A stretch of DNA of 64,000 nt from Nocardioides piscis (GCF_011300215.1 NZ_CP049866.1:1860001-1924000); one strand, 5' to 3'. Numbered from the stretch's first letter, positions 1 to 12,098 are shown. Made by a program: numbers and translations. The notes: generated by a model from the letters alone, not told the origin.

Positions 1-266
1 ACGACGACGTCGACTTCGCCATCCGCGCGCGGCGTGCCGGCTATCGGATCTGGGCGGTGCGTGACGCCCGCCTGGTGCGTCAGCTCGACTTCAACCAGCA
101 GCACGACCTGGCTGGCTGGAAGGGCTTCTACATGTTCCGCAACCTGTTCGTCGTGCACTTCCGCTACGGCGAGAACGTCCTCGTCCGGCTCAAGCCCTGG
201 CTGATCGCGCTCGTGGTGGTGCTCCTGAGCCCGCTGCGGGGCGGACGGGGGAGGCCTGCAACGTGA
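1..266 (+). CDS. Glycosyltransferase family 2, C-terminal end (GlfT1-like, truncated by window edge)
   Basis: Only the last 87 codons are in the window, read in frame from base 3. The visible start (DDVDFAIRARRAGYRIW) matches the acceptor-binding and catalytic-base stretch of GT2 enzymes of the rhamnosyl/galactofuranosyl type. A conserved N-Q-Q-H-D segment and a hydrophobic tail (PWLIALVVVLL) follow. Because glf, glfT2, wzm and wzt follow on the same strand, I infer it is the initiating galactofuranosyltransferase (GlfT1 role) that starts galactan on the lipid-linked primer. Another GT2 specificity cannot be excluded, since the N-terminal nucleotide-binding half is missing. About 100 nt with a TAGACT -10-like box (329-334) separate it from glf. 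Confidence 0.6.
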   Translation, partial: DDVDFAIRARRAGYRIWAVRDARLVRQLDFNQQHDLAGWKGFYMFRNLFVVHFRYGENVLVRLKPWLIALVVVLLSPLRGGRGRPAT

Positions 267-331
267 TCCGTGCCATTGCCTCGGCGCGGGGGATGCGCCA
301 CCTGACGAGCTCGGCCGCTCCGCCTCGCTAG

Positions 332-3599
<3,268 letters not shown>

Positions 3600-3603
<4 letters not shown>

Positions 3604-4535
3604 CGGAGCCTGCCGAGCAGCAGGGATCGACCGGCTCGACAGTGGTCCGACGCAGCACCCCCGAGGAGCTGGAGGCGCTGCCCCTGGTCGCTCCCTCCAG
3701 TGCCGGCCTGCGCGAGGTCGTGCGCCGGCGCTACCTGCTGCGGATGCTGGTGCGCAACACGATCCAGTCGCGCTACCAGGGCACGGTGCTGGGCTGGGTG
3801 TGGAGCTACATCCAGCCGGCCATCCGGTTCTGCCTGTTCTACTTCCTGTTCCAGGTGATGATCGGGCGCGGCGGCGACGAAATGGAGAACTTCGCCGTCC
3901 ACCTCTTCTCCGGCATGGTCATCGTGCACTTCTTCACCGAGACCTTCAACGGTGGCACCCAGTCGCTGATCCAGAACCGGTCGCTGATCACCAAGCTGCC
4001 GGTGCCGCGCGAGATGTTCCCGGTCTCGCGGATGCTGGTGGCGGCCTGGCACACCGTGCCCATGCTCCTGATCCTGGTGTTCGTGTGCGTCCTGCTGGGC
4101 TGGAGGCCCGACCTCGTCGGTCTGGCCGCCGCGATCCTCGGAGTCCTGTTGACGGCACTGCTTGGGCTTTCGCTGGGCCTCGTCTTCAGTGTGGCCAACG
4201 TCTTCATGCGCGACTTCGGCAAGGTGGCCCAGACCCTGACGCAGTTCGTCACGTTCAGCGTCCCGATGATGTACCCGTTCACGATGGTCCAGGACCGGTT
4301 CGGTGAGCCGATCGCCAGCTACTACCTCTTCAACCCCATGGCCGAGGCCGTGCTGCTGATCCAACGTGGCTTCTGGACGGGGACGACGACGGACCCCAGC
4401 GCCACCGAGGCGGTCCACCTGCCCGATCACCTCTTCACCCGTGGGCTGATCATGACCGGAATCGCCATGGTGTGCGTAGTGCTGGCCCAGCGACTCTTCG
4501 CGCGCCTCGAGTCGCGCGTCCCGGAGCGGCTCTGA
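3600..4535 (+). CDS. wzm: ABC-2 type polysaccharide exporter, permease subunit
   Basis: Integral membrane subunit (311 aa) of an O-antigen/galactan-type ABC exporter. About 75 residues of cytosolic N-terminus, including the amphipathic L-R-E-V-V-R-R-R-Y-L-L-R stretch, precede six hydrophobic segments; the motif Q-S-R-Y-Q-G-T-V-L-G-W-V-W is typical of Wzm/RfbD. It should flip the lipid-linked galactan made by GlfT1/GlfT2 across the membrane with the ATPase encoded next. Start overlaps glfT2 (ATGA) and its stop overlaps wzt by one base (TGATG). Mycobacterial counterpart by context: Rv3783. Confidence 0.93.
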
Positions 4536-5323
4536 TGACCACCATGATCAAGGTGGACAACGCCACCAAGTCGTTCACGATGTCCTACCAGCGCTCGCTG
4601 AAGCAGATTGCGATCGCCAAGGCCACGGGCCGCAAGACCCATGACGTCTTCAACGCCGTCGATGACGTGACCTTCTCCGTGCAGGAGGGGGAGTCGATCG
4701 GTCTGATGGGCCTCAACGGCTCAGGCAAGTCCACCCTGCTCAAGCTCGTCAGCGGCGTCATGCGTCCCGACTCGGGGTCGGTGCTGACGCGGGGACGCAT
4801 CGCGGGCCTGATCGCGACGGGCGCCGGCTTCGACCCGCAGCTCTCGGGCCGCGACAACCTCTATCTCAACGCCGCGATCCTGGGCATGTCCAAGGCGGAG
4901 ACGCAGAAGAAGTTCGACGAGATCGTCGACTTCGCCGACCTCGGCAAGTTCCTCGACACCGAGGTCGCCTACTACAGCTCAGGCATGAAGGCCCGGCTCG
5001 GCTTCGCGGTCGCGATCAACGTCGACGCCGACATCTTCATCGCCGACGAGGCGCTGGCCGTGGGCGACCGGCCCTTCAAGCGCAAGTGCCGCAAGCGCAT
5101 GGACGAGATCGTGAAGTCGGGCGTGACGATGTTCTACGTCTCCCACGCGCCCGGCTCGGTCCGCAGCCTCTGCAGCCGGGTCCTGATCCTCGACCACGGC
5201 AAGCTGGCCTACGACGGCGACGTCGACGAGGGCATCCGGTTCCTGCACTACGACGACGATGACGACGACAACGGCAAGGGCGCCAAGGGCTCGACCGACG
5301 ACGGCCTGGGCGCAGACATCTAG
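4535..5323 (+). CDS. wzt: ABC-2 type polysaccharide exporter, ATPase subunit
   Basis: Nucleotide-binding subunit (262 aa) partnering Wzm. Walker A G-L-N-G-S-G-K-S-T is at residues 59-67, the signature is Y-S-S-G-M-K-A-R-L, Walker B is D-I-F-I-A-D-E-A, and a switch His lies in Y-V-S-H-A. It ends soon after the core with an acidic D/N/G tail and has no C-terminal carbohydrate-binding domain, so chain length is probably not sensed by this subunit; the short form matches mycobacterial Rv3781. The first copy of the flanking palindrome repeat begins at the last base of its stop codon. Confidence 0.94.
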   Translation: MTTMIKVDNATKSFTMSYQRSLKQIAIAKATGRKTHDVFNAVDDVTFSVQEGESIGLMGLNGSGKSTLLKLVSGVMRPDSGSVLTRGRIAGLIATGAGFDPQLSGRDNLYLNAAILGMSKAETQKKFDEIVDFADLGKFLDTEVAYYSSGMKARLGFAVAINVDADIFIADEALAVGDRPFKRKCRKRMDEIVKSGVTMFYVSHAPGSVRSLCSRVLILDHGKLAYDGDVDEGIRFLHYDDDDDDNGKGAKGSTDDGLGADI

Positions 5324-5378
5324 CGAGTCGGCGCGGAGCACCTGCCGAGTCGGCGCTGAGCACCTGCCGAGTCGGCGC
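5323..5378 (+). repeat. Upstream palindrome array, three copies, about 22-bp period
   Basis: Three copies of GCCGAGTCGGCGC (the first lacks one C) start at 5323, 5344 and 5366. The core GCCGA-G-TCGGC is an 11-bp palindrome with a single central base. The spacers are partly conserved (GGAGCACCT / TGAGCACCT). This array is the inverted counterpart of the six-copy array downstream of the AbiEi-like gene. The first copy touches the wzt stop codon. Confidence 0.9.
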
Positions 5379-5439
5379 GCCTGTCCACAGGCTGACCCGA
5401 TGAGGTGAGCACGCCGCCCATCGCGGGCATGACTCGGTG

Positions 5440-6402
5440 ATGTTGACCGAACACAGACTGCCCACCGGCTGGCCCCTGCCGCCCGACCAACCCTTCACCA
5501 TTCACCAGGCCCGCGCCGCGCGGGTCGACAGGCGGCTCCCGGACCTGCTCCGGGCGCGCGTCGTGCGGCGCCCACTGCGCTCGGTGTACGTGTCCAGCGC
5601 CGTACGCGACGACCTGCTCCTGCGTGCCGCCTGTCTGTCCTTGGTGATGCCGGCCGGCTGCTTCGTCACCGACCGGTGCGCCGGCTGGCTGTTGGGTGCG
5701 GACATGACGTTGGCCCCGAACGAGGACGTGTTGCTGCCTCGCGTGTCGTTCTTCCGGCCCAGTGACGCAGGGCGACTGCGCAACGGACTCTGCGTGAGTG
5801 GGGAGCGAGCGGTGGACTCGGACGACCTGATGGAGGTGCATGGCGTCCTGACCACGACACCGTTGCGGACCGCGCTCGACCTCGGACGGCTCCAGCTGCC
5901 GGACGTCGCCCTGGCAGGGATGGACTCGGTGGCGCGGCTCGGGGCGTTCGAGGTCGAGGAGCTGGTCAGGGGAGTGGGCAGGCTCAAGGGCCAGCGGGGT
6001 GTCGTGCAGCTTCGCCAGCTCGCACCGATCGTGGACGCGGGTTCGGAGTCCTTCGGCGAGTCCGCCACTCGTCGTCGATGGCACGCTGCGGACCTTCCCT
6101 GGCCCGCGACCCAGATCCCGATCGAGCGCGATGGCGTGGTCGTCCGCAGGGTCGATCTCGGCCTGCCGGAGCTGCTGTTCGGCGTCGAATACCAAGGCCG
6201 CAGGTGGCACTCTTCGTCCGCGGATCGGAGCCTGGATGCCGCTCGCCTTCGTCAGCTCACCGAGCGGCACGGCTACGAGATCGAGCTGCTGGACCACACG
6301 CACGTCTTCGGGGCCGAGCAGGATGCCGAGGTGCGGTTGCAGGCGGCATACGAACGGGCCAAGGAGACCTTCGCCTTACGGCGACGCCGCATCATCTTCT
6401 GA
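5440..6402 (+). CDS. AbiEi-like / DUF559-type protein (predicted wHTH plus PD-(D/E)xK-fold C-terminus)
   Basis: About 320 aa. The N-terminal 90 residues look like the AbiEi antitoxin winged-helix region found in many actinobacteria (basic, ending R-P-L-R-S-V-Y-V). The C-terminal part reads R-R-V-D-L-G-L-P-E-L-L-F-G-V-E-Y-Q-G-R-R-W-H, resembling the DUF559/Vsr-like nuclease core with D239, E250 and Q252-G253 in the expected places. No AbiEii nucleotidyltransferase toxin gene is adjacent, so this is not a standard type IV toxin-antitoxin pair. It stands alone between two inverted arrays of a 22-bp-period palindrome and outside the galactan operon. ATG 5440 is taken; GTG 5437 is in frame. Function is unknown. 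Confidence 0.75.
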   Translation: MLTEHRLPTGWPLPPDQPFTIHQARAARVDRRLPDLLRARVVRRPLRSVYVSSAVRDDLLLRAACLSLVMPAGCFVTDRCAGWLLGADMTLAPNEDVLLPRVSFFRPSDAGRLRNGLCVSGERAVDSDDLMEVHGVLTTTPLRTALDLGRLQLPDVALAGMDSVARLGAFEVEELVRGVGRLKGQRGVVQLRQLAPIVDAGSESFGESATRRRWHAADLPWPATQIPIERDGVVVRRVDLGLPELLFGVEYQGRRWHSSSADRSLDAARLRQLTERHGYEIELLDHTHVFGAEQDAEVRLQAAYERAKETFALRRRRIIF

Positions 6403-6417
6403 GGGTCGGCGTGGTCC

Positions 6418-6540
6418 GCGCCGACTCGACATGCCATCCGCGCCGACTCGGCACGCGTCGCGCGCCGACTCGGCGTGCGTCCCGCGCCGACTCGGCGGGT
6501 ATTTCGCGCCATCTCGGGGGTCACTGCGCGCCGACTCGGG
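6418..6540 (+). repeat. Downstream palindrome array, six copies, exact 22-bp period
   Basis: Copies of GCGCCGACTCGGC begin at 6418, 6440, 6462, 6484, 6506 (degenerate, GCGCCATCTCGGG) and 6528. Steps are exactly 22 bp and the 9-bp spacers vary. The unit is the reverse complement of the unit in the upstream array, so the two arrays are inverted about the AbiEi-like gene. Two helical turns are about 21 bp, so bound proteins would sit on nearly the same DNA face. Confidence 0.93.
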
Positions 6541-6697
6541 TACGTTTCAGCCAGAAAACTTGACAAATCGAGCGCGCGTCGGCGTGTCGACTGGAAATTA
6601 CATGCTTGTAGTTACTCGCGAAGTCTAGCGAAACGCGTGTGACTGATGTGAACCTTGCTACTCGTGTGACCTTCCCCGCGCACTGGAGTAGCCCCTC
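6541..6697 (+). promoter_or_regulatory. AT-richer upstream region of the PGRP amidase gene
   Basis: This stretch has a lower GC content than its surroundings and leads to the amidase start. A TTGACA (6560-6565) is present but has no good -10 box 16-19 nt downstream. GGAG (6684-6687) is the likely ribosome binding site. I take it as the promoter region without assigning exact boxes. Confidence 0.4.
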
Positions 6698-9430
6698 ATG
6701 CAACCTGTTCAGGCTCGTCTCGTCACCGCTTGCCAGCAGTTCCTGGCTCTCGGTGTGGTCCTCGCCGTCCTCACCCCGGCGGCCGCCGTGCTCTCCCTCG
6801 ACATCGTCTCCGGCAGTGCCGGCAGCGAGCTCGTCGGGACAGCGCCCGTCGCGCCGACCGGTGCTCTCAGCTCGGCGACCGTGCCGACGACCCCGGTCGA
6901 GGCCGAGGTGACCGAGGTCGCGCTGACCGACGAGTCGGGCAGCGCCCGTGCGCTGGCGGGCACGACGGTCCAGCCGAGCACCGTGTCGACCGACCGTGTG
7001 ACCAGCCGCCCGCAGCCGGTCACCGGCTATGGCGCGGTCGGTGTCACCTGGGCGGCCGGAGAACAGGTCGACGAGGACGGTCTCGAGGTCCTGGTCCGAA
7101 CGCGCGAGGGCGCCACCTGGGGTGACTGGGACACGGTCGAGTTCCACGACGACCACGGTCCCGACCCGGCGAGCGCCGAGGCGCAGGGCGCCCGTCCCGG
7201 CACCGACCCGCTGATCATCGGTGACGTCGATGCAGTCCAGGTCAAGGCAGTCGTGGACGGCGCCGAGAGCGACGCACTCCCCGCGGACCTCAAGCTCGCC
7301 GTGATCGAGCCGGGGACGGCACAGGACACCGAGAAGGTGGCCCCCGCGGCGGGCACCTCGGCCGGCGCGTCCTACGACGAGGAGTTCGGCGAGCGGACCG
7401 GCGAGAACGCCGATGAGGCGATCTCGCTGCAGTCGGCCAGGGCCGCTGCCATGCCGACGATCTTCTCCCGGGCCCAGTGGGGCGCCAACGAGGCGATGCG
7501 CGACAAGTCGAGCCTGCGCTACGGCTCGGTCAACGGCGGCTTCGTCCACCACACGGTCAACGCCAACGACTACACAGAGGCCCAGGTGCCGGGCATCATG
7601 CGCAGCATCTACGCCTACCACGTGAAGTCGCGAGGCTGGAGCGACATCGGCTACAACTTCCTCGTCGACCGCTTCGGCCGCATCTGGGAAGGCCGCTACG
7701 GCGGTGTCGACAAGAACGTCGTCGGGGCACACACCCTGGGCTACAACGAGTACTCCTTCGCCATGTCGGCGATCGGCAACTTCGAGGTGGTGGCCGCACC
7801 CGACGTCATGCTGCGCGCGTATGGCGCGTTGTTCGCCTGGAAGCTCGGGATCAACGGCGTCTCGCCGTCCTCGATGTCGCAGAAGATCGGGCGGTCCACC
7901 TTCCCGGCGATCAGCGGCCACCGCGACGCCGGGAGCACCGCATGTCCGGGCAAGTTCCTCTACGCCAAGATCGGCACCATCCGCAGCTATGCGGGATCGG
8001 CTGCTCCCACAGCGCCGGCTCCCACACCGCCGCTGGAGATCGGCGACCCGGCTCCGCAGTCGAACCTCGTGGGCGCCGCCTATCCCGACCTGGTCGTACG
8101 GCGAGCCAGCGACGGCCAGGGCCTCATCCTGCCGACCGGCGGGCTGACCGCCTTCAGCAAGGCGACCGCCGTGTCGACCAAGGGCTGGTCGAACCGGCCC
8201 GAGGTGCTCGTCAGTCCCGACGTGACGGGGGACGGTGTGATCGACCTCGTCTCCACCAGCAGGAAGGGGGTGCTGCGCGTCCGTCCCGGCAGCGGGGAAG
8301 GCAAGTTCGGGGCGACCTCCAAGGTCGTCAAGATGACTCGGGACCACACGCTGCTGGCCGCTGTCGGCGACCTCGACGGTGACGCCCGCAATGACCTCGT
8401 CGCCAGGCACAAGGGCCGGCTGGTCACCCTGCGTGGCACGGCCAAGGGCGGCTTCAAGCGAACGGTGCTCGGCAAGGGGATGGGCAACTACGCCCAGTTC
8501 ATCGGCGTCGGTGACCAGAACGGCGACGGGACGGCCGACCTCGTGGTCCGTCACGTCAAGGGCTCCCTCCAGCTCTTCTCCGGCACCGGGACAGGTGGCT
8601 TCGGCTCACGCTCCAAGGTGGCCGGTCCCTGGTCGCGCTACACCCAGGTCACCGGGGGCGCGGACTTCAACAGCGACGGTCGCGGCGACCTGGTCGGACG
8701 TGACCGCAAGGGCAAGGTGTTCGTCCACTTCGGCCACGGGGACGGCAGCTTCTCGCCGGCGGTCGGACCGACGGCCAACGTGCGCTCGCTCCGGTCGCTC
8801 AGCTCGGCGGGCAACCTCGTCGGCGACGCCGCGCCGGACCTCGTCGGGGTCAAGGGCAACAGCCTGATGGTCGTCGCCAACAAGGGCACCTACGAGATCG
8901 GTGCACCGATCGACACCGGCGTCTCGTTCGCCGGCTCCGACCTGCTCATCAATGCCGGTGACTGGGACCGTGACGGTGCCGGCGACGTCATCAGCCGCTC
9001 GACCGACGGCATCCTGTGGCTCTATCGCGGCAACAACGCGGGTCAGCTGGCCGCACCCACGCAGATCGGCTCCGGCTGGGGAACCATCTCGGGAGTCACG
9101 GCGGTGGGTGACGTGACCGGTGACGGCTTCCCGGACCTGCTCGGAACCGGAACCAACGGTCGGTTGTCGGTGTGGGCCGGCACCGGGACCGGCCTCGCAC
9201 CCAGTCGCGAGGTGGCCGGCCGCTCGGTGTCACGGGCAGGGCTGCCTGCAGACCTGACCCGCTTCGACTGGGTGATCCCCGTCAGCGACATCAAGGCCAA
9301 GGGCACCGGCGACTACCTCGTCCGCAAGGCCACGACGGGCGCCCTCTATCTCTATGCGGGGACCACCTCCGGGGTCGCGCGACCGCGGTTCATCGGCGAG
9401 GGACTGGGGGCCTACGACCTGGCCGGGTGA
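6698..9430 (+). CDS. Secreted PGRP/amidase-2 peptidoglycan hydrolase with FG-GAP repeats
   Basis: 910 aa. A signal peptide (hydrophobic core about residues 15-35) is followed by a linker and an N-terminal sandwich region. The peptidoglycan-recognition domain starts near residue 252 (P-T-I-F-S-R-A-Q-W-G). Zinc ligands expected in amidases are visible: H284/H285 in V-H-H-T, H408 in G-H-R-D and C416 in A-C-P-G. It should therefore cleave N-acetylmuramoyl-L-alanine bonds. Residues about 440-910 hold repeated D-x-D/N-x-D-G-x-x-D-L-V calcium-binding FG-GAP/VCBS blades, a beta-propeller that probably binds the cell surface. The gene is monocistronic, converging on the TIGR03089 gene. Confidence 0.9.
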   Translation: MQPVQARLVTACQQFLALGVVLAVLTPAAAVLSLDIVSGSAGSELVGTAPVAPTGALSSATVPTTPVEAEVTEVALTDESGSARALAGTTVQPSTVSTDRVTSRPQPVTGYGAVGVTWAAGEQVDEDGLEVLVRTREGATWGDWDTVEFHDDHGPDPASAEAQGARPGTDPLIIGDVDAVQVKAVVDGAESDALPADLKLAVIEPGTAQDTEKVAPAAGTSAGASYDEEFGERTGENADEAISLQSARAAAMPTIFSRAQWGANEAMRDKSSLRYGSVNGGFVHHTVNANDYTEAQVPGIMRSIYAYHVKSRGWSDIGYNFLVDRFGRIWEGRYGGVDKNVVGAHTLGYNEYSFAMSAIGNFEVVAAPDVMLRAYGALFAWKLGINGVSPSSMSQKIGRSTFPAISGHRDAGSTACPGKFLYAKIGTIRSYAGSAAPTAPAPTPPLEIGDPAPQSNLVGAAYPDLVVRRASDGQGLILPTGGLTAFSKATAVSTKGWSNRPEVLVSPDVTGDGVIDLVSTSRKGVLRVRPGSGEGKFGATSKVVKMTRDHTLLAAVGDLDGDARNDLVARHKGRLVTLRGTAKGGFKRTVLGKGMGNYAQFIGVGDQNGDGTADLVVRHVKGSLQLFSGTGTGGFGSRSKVAGPWSRYTQVTGGADFNSDGRGDLVGRDRKGKVFVHFGHGDGSFSPAVGPTANVRSLRSLSSAGNLVGDAAPDLVGVKGNSLMVVANKGTYEIGAPIDTGVSFAGSDLLINAGDWDRDGAGDVISRSTDGILWLYRGNNAGQLAAPTQIGSGWGTISGVTAVGDVTGDGFPDLLGTGTNGRLSVWAGTGTGLAPSREVAGRSVSRAGLPADLTRFDWVIPVSDIKAKGTGDYLVRKATTGALYLYAGTTSGVARPRFIGEGLGAYDLAG

Positions 9431-9460
9431 CCCGGCTGGCGGCCGAGCCCGGTCGATCGG

Positions 9461-10177
9461 TCAGCAGCGGTGCGTGGCGCGTTCTGCGTCGTACGTCGAC
9501 GGCGACCGCTCGGGGTCGAGGTGCCGCACGAGGACCAGCGAGCCGCTCCGAGCGAGCGGTTCGGTGAAGGTGACGACTCCCGGTGGGGAAGCCGGGTTCG
9601 TCGCCGAGAAGAGACGGCCGCCGTCGGTGAGAAGACTCCCGGCGGCGGCCGCCTCCATCAGCTCTCGCTGCGTGGACTGCTCGCCGTCCGCGTCGAGCGC
9701 GAGGTCGTCGCCGGCCGGGGGGTCGAAGGCGGTGAACGCGTCGGGCTGGGACCACACCTCGACGCCGACGTCGCGCACCCCCGGCGGCAGCGGTTCGGCG
9801 AACCGCACGCCGAGAGGCAGCAGGCTGCAGGCAAGGACGGGGATGTCGTCGGCCCGGTCGGCCCAGTGGGCCAGTGAGTCGGGGCCACACACGACGGCGT
9901 CGGGGTCGTCGTCGGTGGTCACCACGAGCCCCACCGTCCACGCCGCTCCGAGGAACACCGGACCGAGCCAGTGCGTCGGCAGGTCGATGCGAAGTCGCAT
10001 GCCCCGCTCGAGGTCGGCCTCCTCCACGAGCAGCCCGGCGGTCTTGGCCACCCAGTTGGCATACGTCGTCACCGACAGCTCGACGCGCTCCTGCGTCCGA
10101 TGGTCGTAGAAGGTGATCAGGGGGCGGGCCGAGTCCCCCCGGAGCTGTCGGGCCAGGACGGCCGGGAAGGTGGTCAC
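9461..10177 (-). CDS. TIGR03089 family protein (AMP-binding-like fragment)
   Basis: About 238 aa. The sequence T-T-F-P-A-V-L-A-R-Q-L-R-G-D-S-A-R-P-L-I-T-F-Y-D matches the actinobacterial TIGR03089 family, which resembles only the N-terminal part of acyl-adenylate-forming enzymes. I see no P-loop/adenylation motif (such as TSGTTG), so an enzymatic role is doubtful. GTG at 10177 is chosen because family members begin at M-T-T-F; an in-frame GTG at 10210 would add 11 atypical residues. It is transcribed divergently from manC and convergently with the amidase gene. Confidence 0.8.
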   Translation of the reverse strand: MTTFPAVLARQLRGDSARPLITFYDHRTQERVELSVTTYANWVAKTAGLLVEEADLERGMRLRIDLPTHWLGPVFLGAAWTVGLVVTTDDDPDAVVCGPDSLAHWADRADDIPVLACSLLPLGVRFAEPLPPGVRDVGVEVWSQPDAFTAFDPPAGDDLALDADGEQSTQRELMEAAAAGSLLTDGGRLFSATNPASPPGVVTFTEPLARSGSLVLVRHLDPERSPSTYDAERATHRC

Positions 10178-10244
10178 GCGAGCCAGCGTAGAGGCCGTCC
10201 TGGACGCCACGAGACCGACTGGGTCGGGGGCGGGGAACGTGGCC

Positions 10245-10250
10245 TAGTCT
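10245..10250 (+). promoter_or_regulatory. -10 box TAGTCT for manC, leaderless arrangement
   Basis: TAGTCT ends six bases before the manC ATG and no ribosome binding site is present in between. Transcription would start at or next to the start codon. Confidence 0.5.
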
Positions 10251-10256
10251 CGCGCC

Positions 10257-11339
10257 ATGAGCGAGCCGACCGAACTCGAGCACTTCTGGGCCGTGATCCC
10301 CGCGGGAGGTGCCGGCACCCGTCTGTGGCCACTGTCGCGCCAGGGGTCCCCGAAGTTCCTGCACGACCTGACCGGCGAGGGTCGCACCCTCATCCAGGCG
10401 ACCAGGGACCGGCTCGCGCCGCTGGTCGAGGAGCGGATGCTGGTTATCACCGGCGAGGCGCACCGCGACGAGGTGGCTCGCCAGCTGCCGGAGCTCCCGG
10501 CAGACTCGTTGGTCGCCGAGCCGTCGGCGCGTGACTCGATGGCGGCGATCGGCCTCGCGGCAGCCCTGCTCGAGGTGCGTGACCCCGACGCGGTGATGGG
10601 CTCCTTCGCCGCCGATCACGTCATCCCGGCGACCGAGGCGTTCCACGCTGCTGCTGCGACGGCGGTCGCAGCAGCACGCGAGGGCTGGTTGGTGACGATC
10701 GGGATCGAGCCGACGCACCCGGCGACCGGCTTCGGCTACATCCGCGTCGGGGAGTCGCTCGAAGACGTGCCCGGTGCGAACGTCGTGGAGGAGTTCGTCG
10801 AGAAACCGACGGTGGAGGTCGCAGCGGTCTATGTCGCCGGCGGCTATCGCTGGAACGCCGGGATGTTCGTCGCCCGGCCGGGCGTCCTGCTCGACCTCCT
10901 GGCTGAGCAGGACCAGGCCTTCGCCGCGGCCCTGCGCGGCATCGCGGCCGATCCCTCGACGCTGGCGCAAGTCTGGCCGACGCTGCCGAAGATCGCCGTG
11001 GACCACGCCGTCGCCGAGCCGGCCGCGGCTGCGGGTCGGGTGGCGGTCGTTCCGGGTGCCTTCGCGTGGGACGACATCGGCGACTTCGGCTCCCTCCACG
11101 CGCTCGTGTCCGACGAAGACCCGGTGGCCGTGGTGGGACAGCGTGAGCTGGTGCGGTCGGTCGACGCCTCAGGTCTCGTCGTTCCCGCGAGCGGGCGGTT
11201 GGTCGCCGTCGTCGGGCTGGAGGACGTCGTGGTCGTCGACACCGGCGACGCCGTCCTCGTCACCACGCTTGCGCGGGCCCAGGACGTGAAATCGATCGTG
11301 GCCGCCCTCAAGGAGGACGGCCACGAGTCGTTGACCTGA
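10257..11339 (+). CDS. manC: Mannose-1-phosphate guanylyltransferase
   Basis: Cytoplasmic GT-A-like nucleotidyltransferase (360 aa) making GDP-mannose from mannose-1-phosphate and GTP. The pyrophosphorylase motif G-G-A-G-T-R-L-W-P-L-S-R is at residues 17-28, and F-V-E-K-P lies in the sugar-phosphate loop. W-N-A-G-M-F and F-A-W-D-D-I-G are also family hallmarks. Length is the short monofunctional form without a phosphomannose isomerase domain. It works with the manB product encoded at 21.9 kb to supply GDP-mannose for glycolipids and glycoproteins. Mycobacterial counterpart by context: Rv3264c. Confidence 0.94.
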   Translation: MSEPTELEHFWAVIPAGGAGTRLWPLSRQGSPKFLHDLTGEGRTLIQATRDRLAPLVEERMLVITGEAHRDEVARQLPELPADSLVAEPSARDSMAAIGLAAALLEVRDPDAVMGSFAADHVIPATEAFHAAAATAVAAAREGWLVTIGIEPTHPATGFGYIRVGESLEDVPGANVVEEFVEKPTVEVAAVYVAGGYRWNAGMFVARPGVLLDLLAEQDQAFAAALRGIAADPSTLAQVWPTLPKIAVDHAVAEPAAAAGRVAVVPGAFAWDDIGDFGSLHALVSDEDPVAVVGQRELVRSVDASGLVVPASGRLVAVVGLEDVVVVDTGDAVLVTTLARAQDVKSIVAALKEDGHESLT

Positions 11340-11355
11340 GCGCTGGGGCGCTGCG

Positions 11356-12098
11356 TCAGATCGCGCCCGGTTCGGGGGAGTCGGTGTAGGGGTACTTCTC
11401 CATGAACTCCGCCAGCGCGTCGCCGCTCGGGGCGTCGCAGTACTGGAAGGCACCGACGGCCTTCTGCTCACCCTCCGCTGCCGCGGTGCCGCCCACCGAC
11501 CAGTGGGTCATGGCCACGTGCTTGCCACCGGGGAATGCCTCGCCGTCGTCGGAGGTCCACGGAACCGCCTTGAACTTGTTGCGGAGGTTGGCGTCGTCGT
11601 CGAACTTCGAGGCGATGCCACGCAGGTCGTCCATCATCGACTCGTCCTCGGCGATGGTCTCGTCATACCAGAGGACGGTGTAGCCGTGCTCGAGGTTGTG
11701 CACGAGCTCGCCGACGTCGGGACGGTCGGCGGTGGTGTAGAGCTTGCGGTCGATCGTGTCCCACACGTCGTAGTGCTGACCGAAGGCGGGGGCGAGTCCT
11801 CGTACTGGATCGGCGTGCCCGGGGGCACGTGGTCCTGCTCGCCGTTGGCCTTCTTGGTCGTGATCTCGCTGCATGCGTCCTTGGCGGCGGCGCCGATCTC
11901 GTCCAGGGACTTGCCCTCGTAGCCGCGCAGGTCGGCCCAGTTCTTGATGGGCTTGTAGGCCGCGGCTCCGACGATGAGCAGGGCGATGACGACGCACGCG
12001 CCCACGACGGCGTAGCCGCGCCGCTTCTCGGCGCCCTTCTGCTTGTTGCGGATGGAGTCGATGACCGCCTGTCGGTCGGTCCTGTCCTTCTTGCTCAA
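11356..12098 (-). pseudogene. DUF3105 membrane protein, frameshifted
   Basis: The N-terminal part (TTG start; M-S-K-K-D-R-T-D-R, one membrane helix Y-A-V-V-G-A-C-V-V-I-A-L-L-I-V) is in one frame. The DUF3105 domain proper (F-G-Q-H-Y-D-V-W-D, then V-H-N-L-E-H-G-Y-T-V-L-W-Y) is in another. The frames meet at a run of five G on the plus strand (11788-11792). One more base there restores D-S-P-P-A-F-G-Q-H-Y and a 247-aa protein of normal length. It is a single-pass membrane protein of unknown role. A sequence error is as likely as true inactivation. Confidence 0.85.

Noticed and set aside
5437..6402. Classical AbiE type IV toxin-antitoxin system
   Set aside because: Only the AbiEi-like protein is present; no AbiEii nucleotidyltransferase is adjacent on either side.
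5323..6540. CRISPR-like appearance of the regularly spaced arrays
   Set aside because: The unit is 13 bp with 9-bp spacers, far shorter than CRISPR, and no cas genes are present. Treated as palindrome arrays instead.
6560..6565. TTGACA as a -35 box for the PGRP amidase gene
   Set aside because: No acceptable -10 box at 16-19 bp; kept only as part of a general upstream region.
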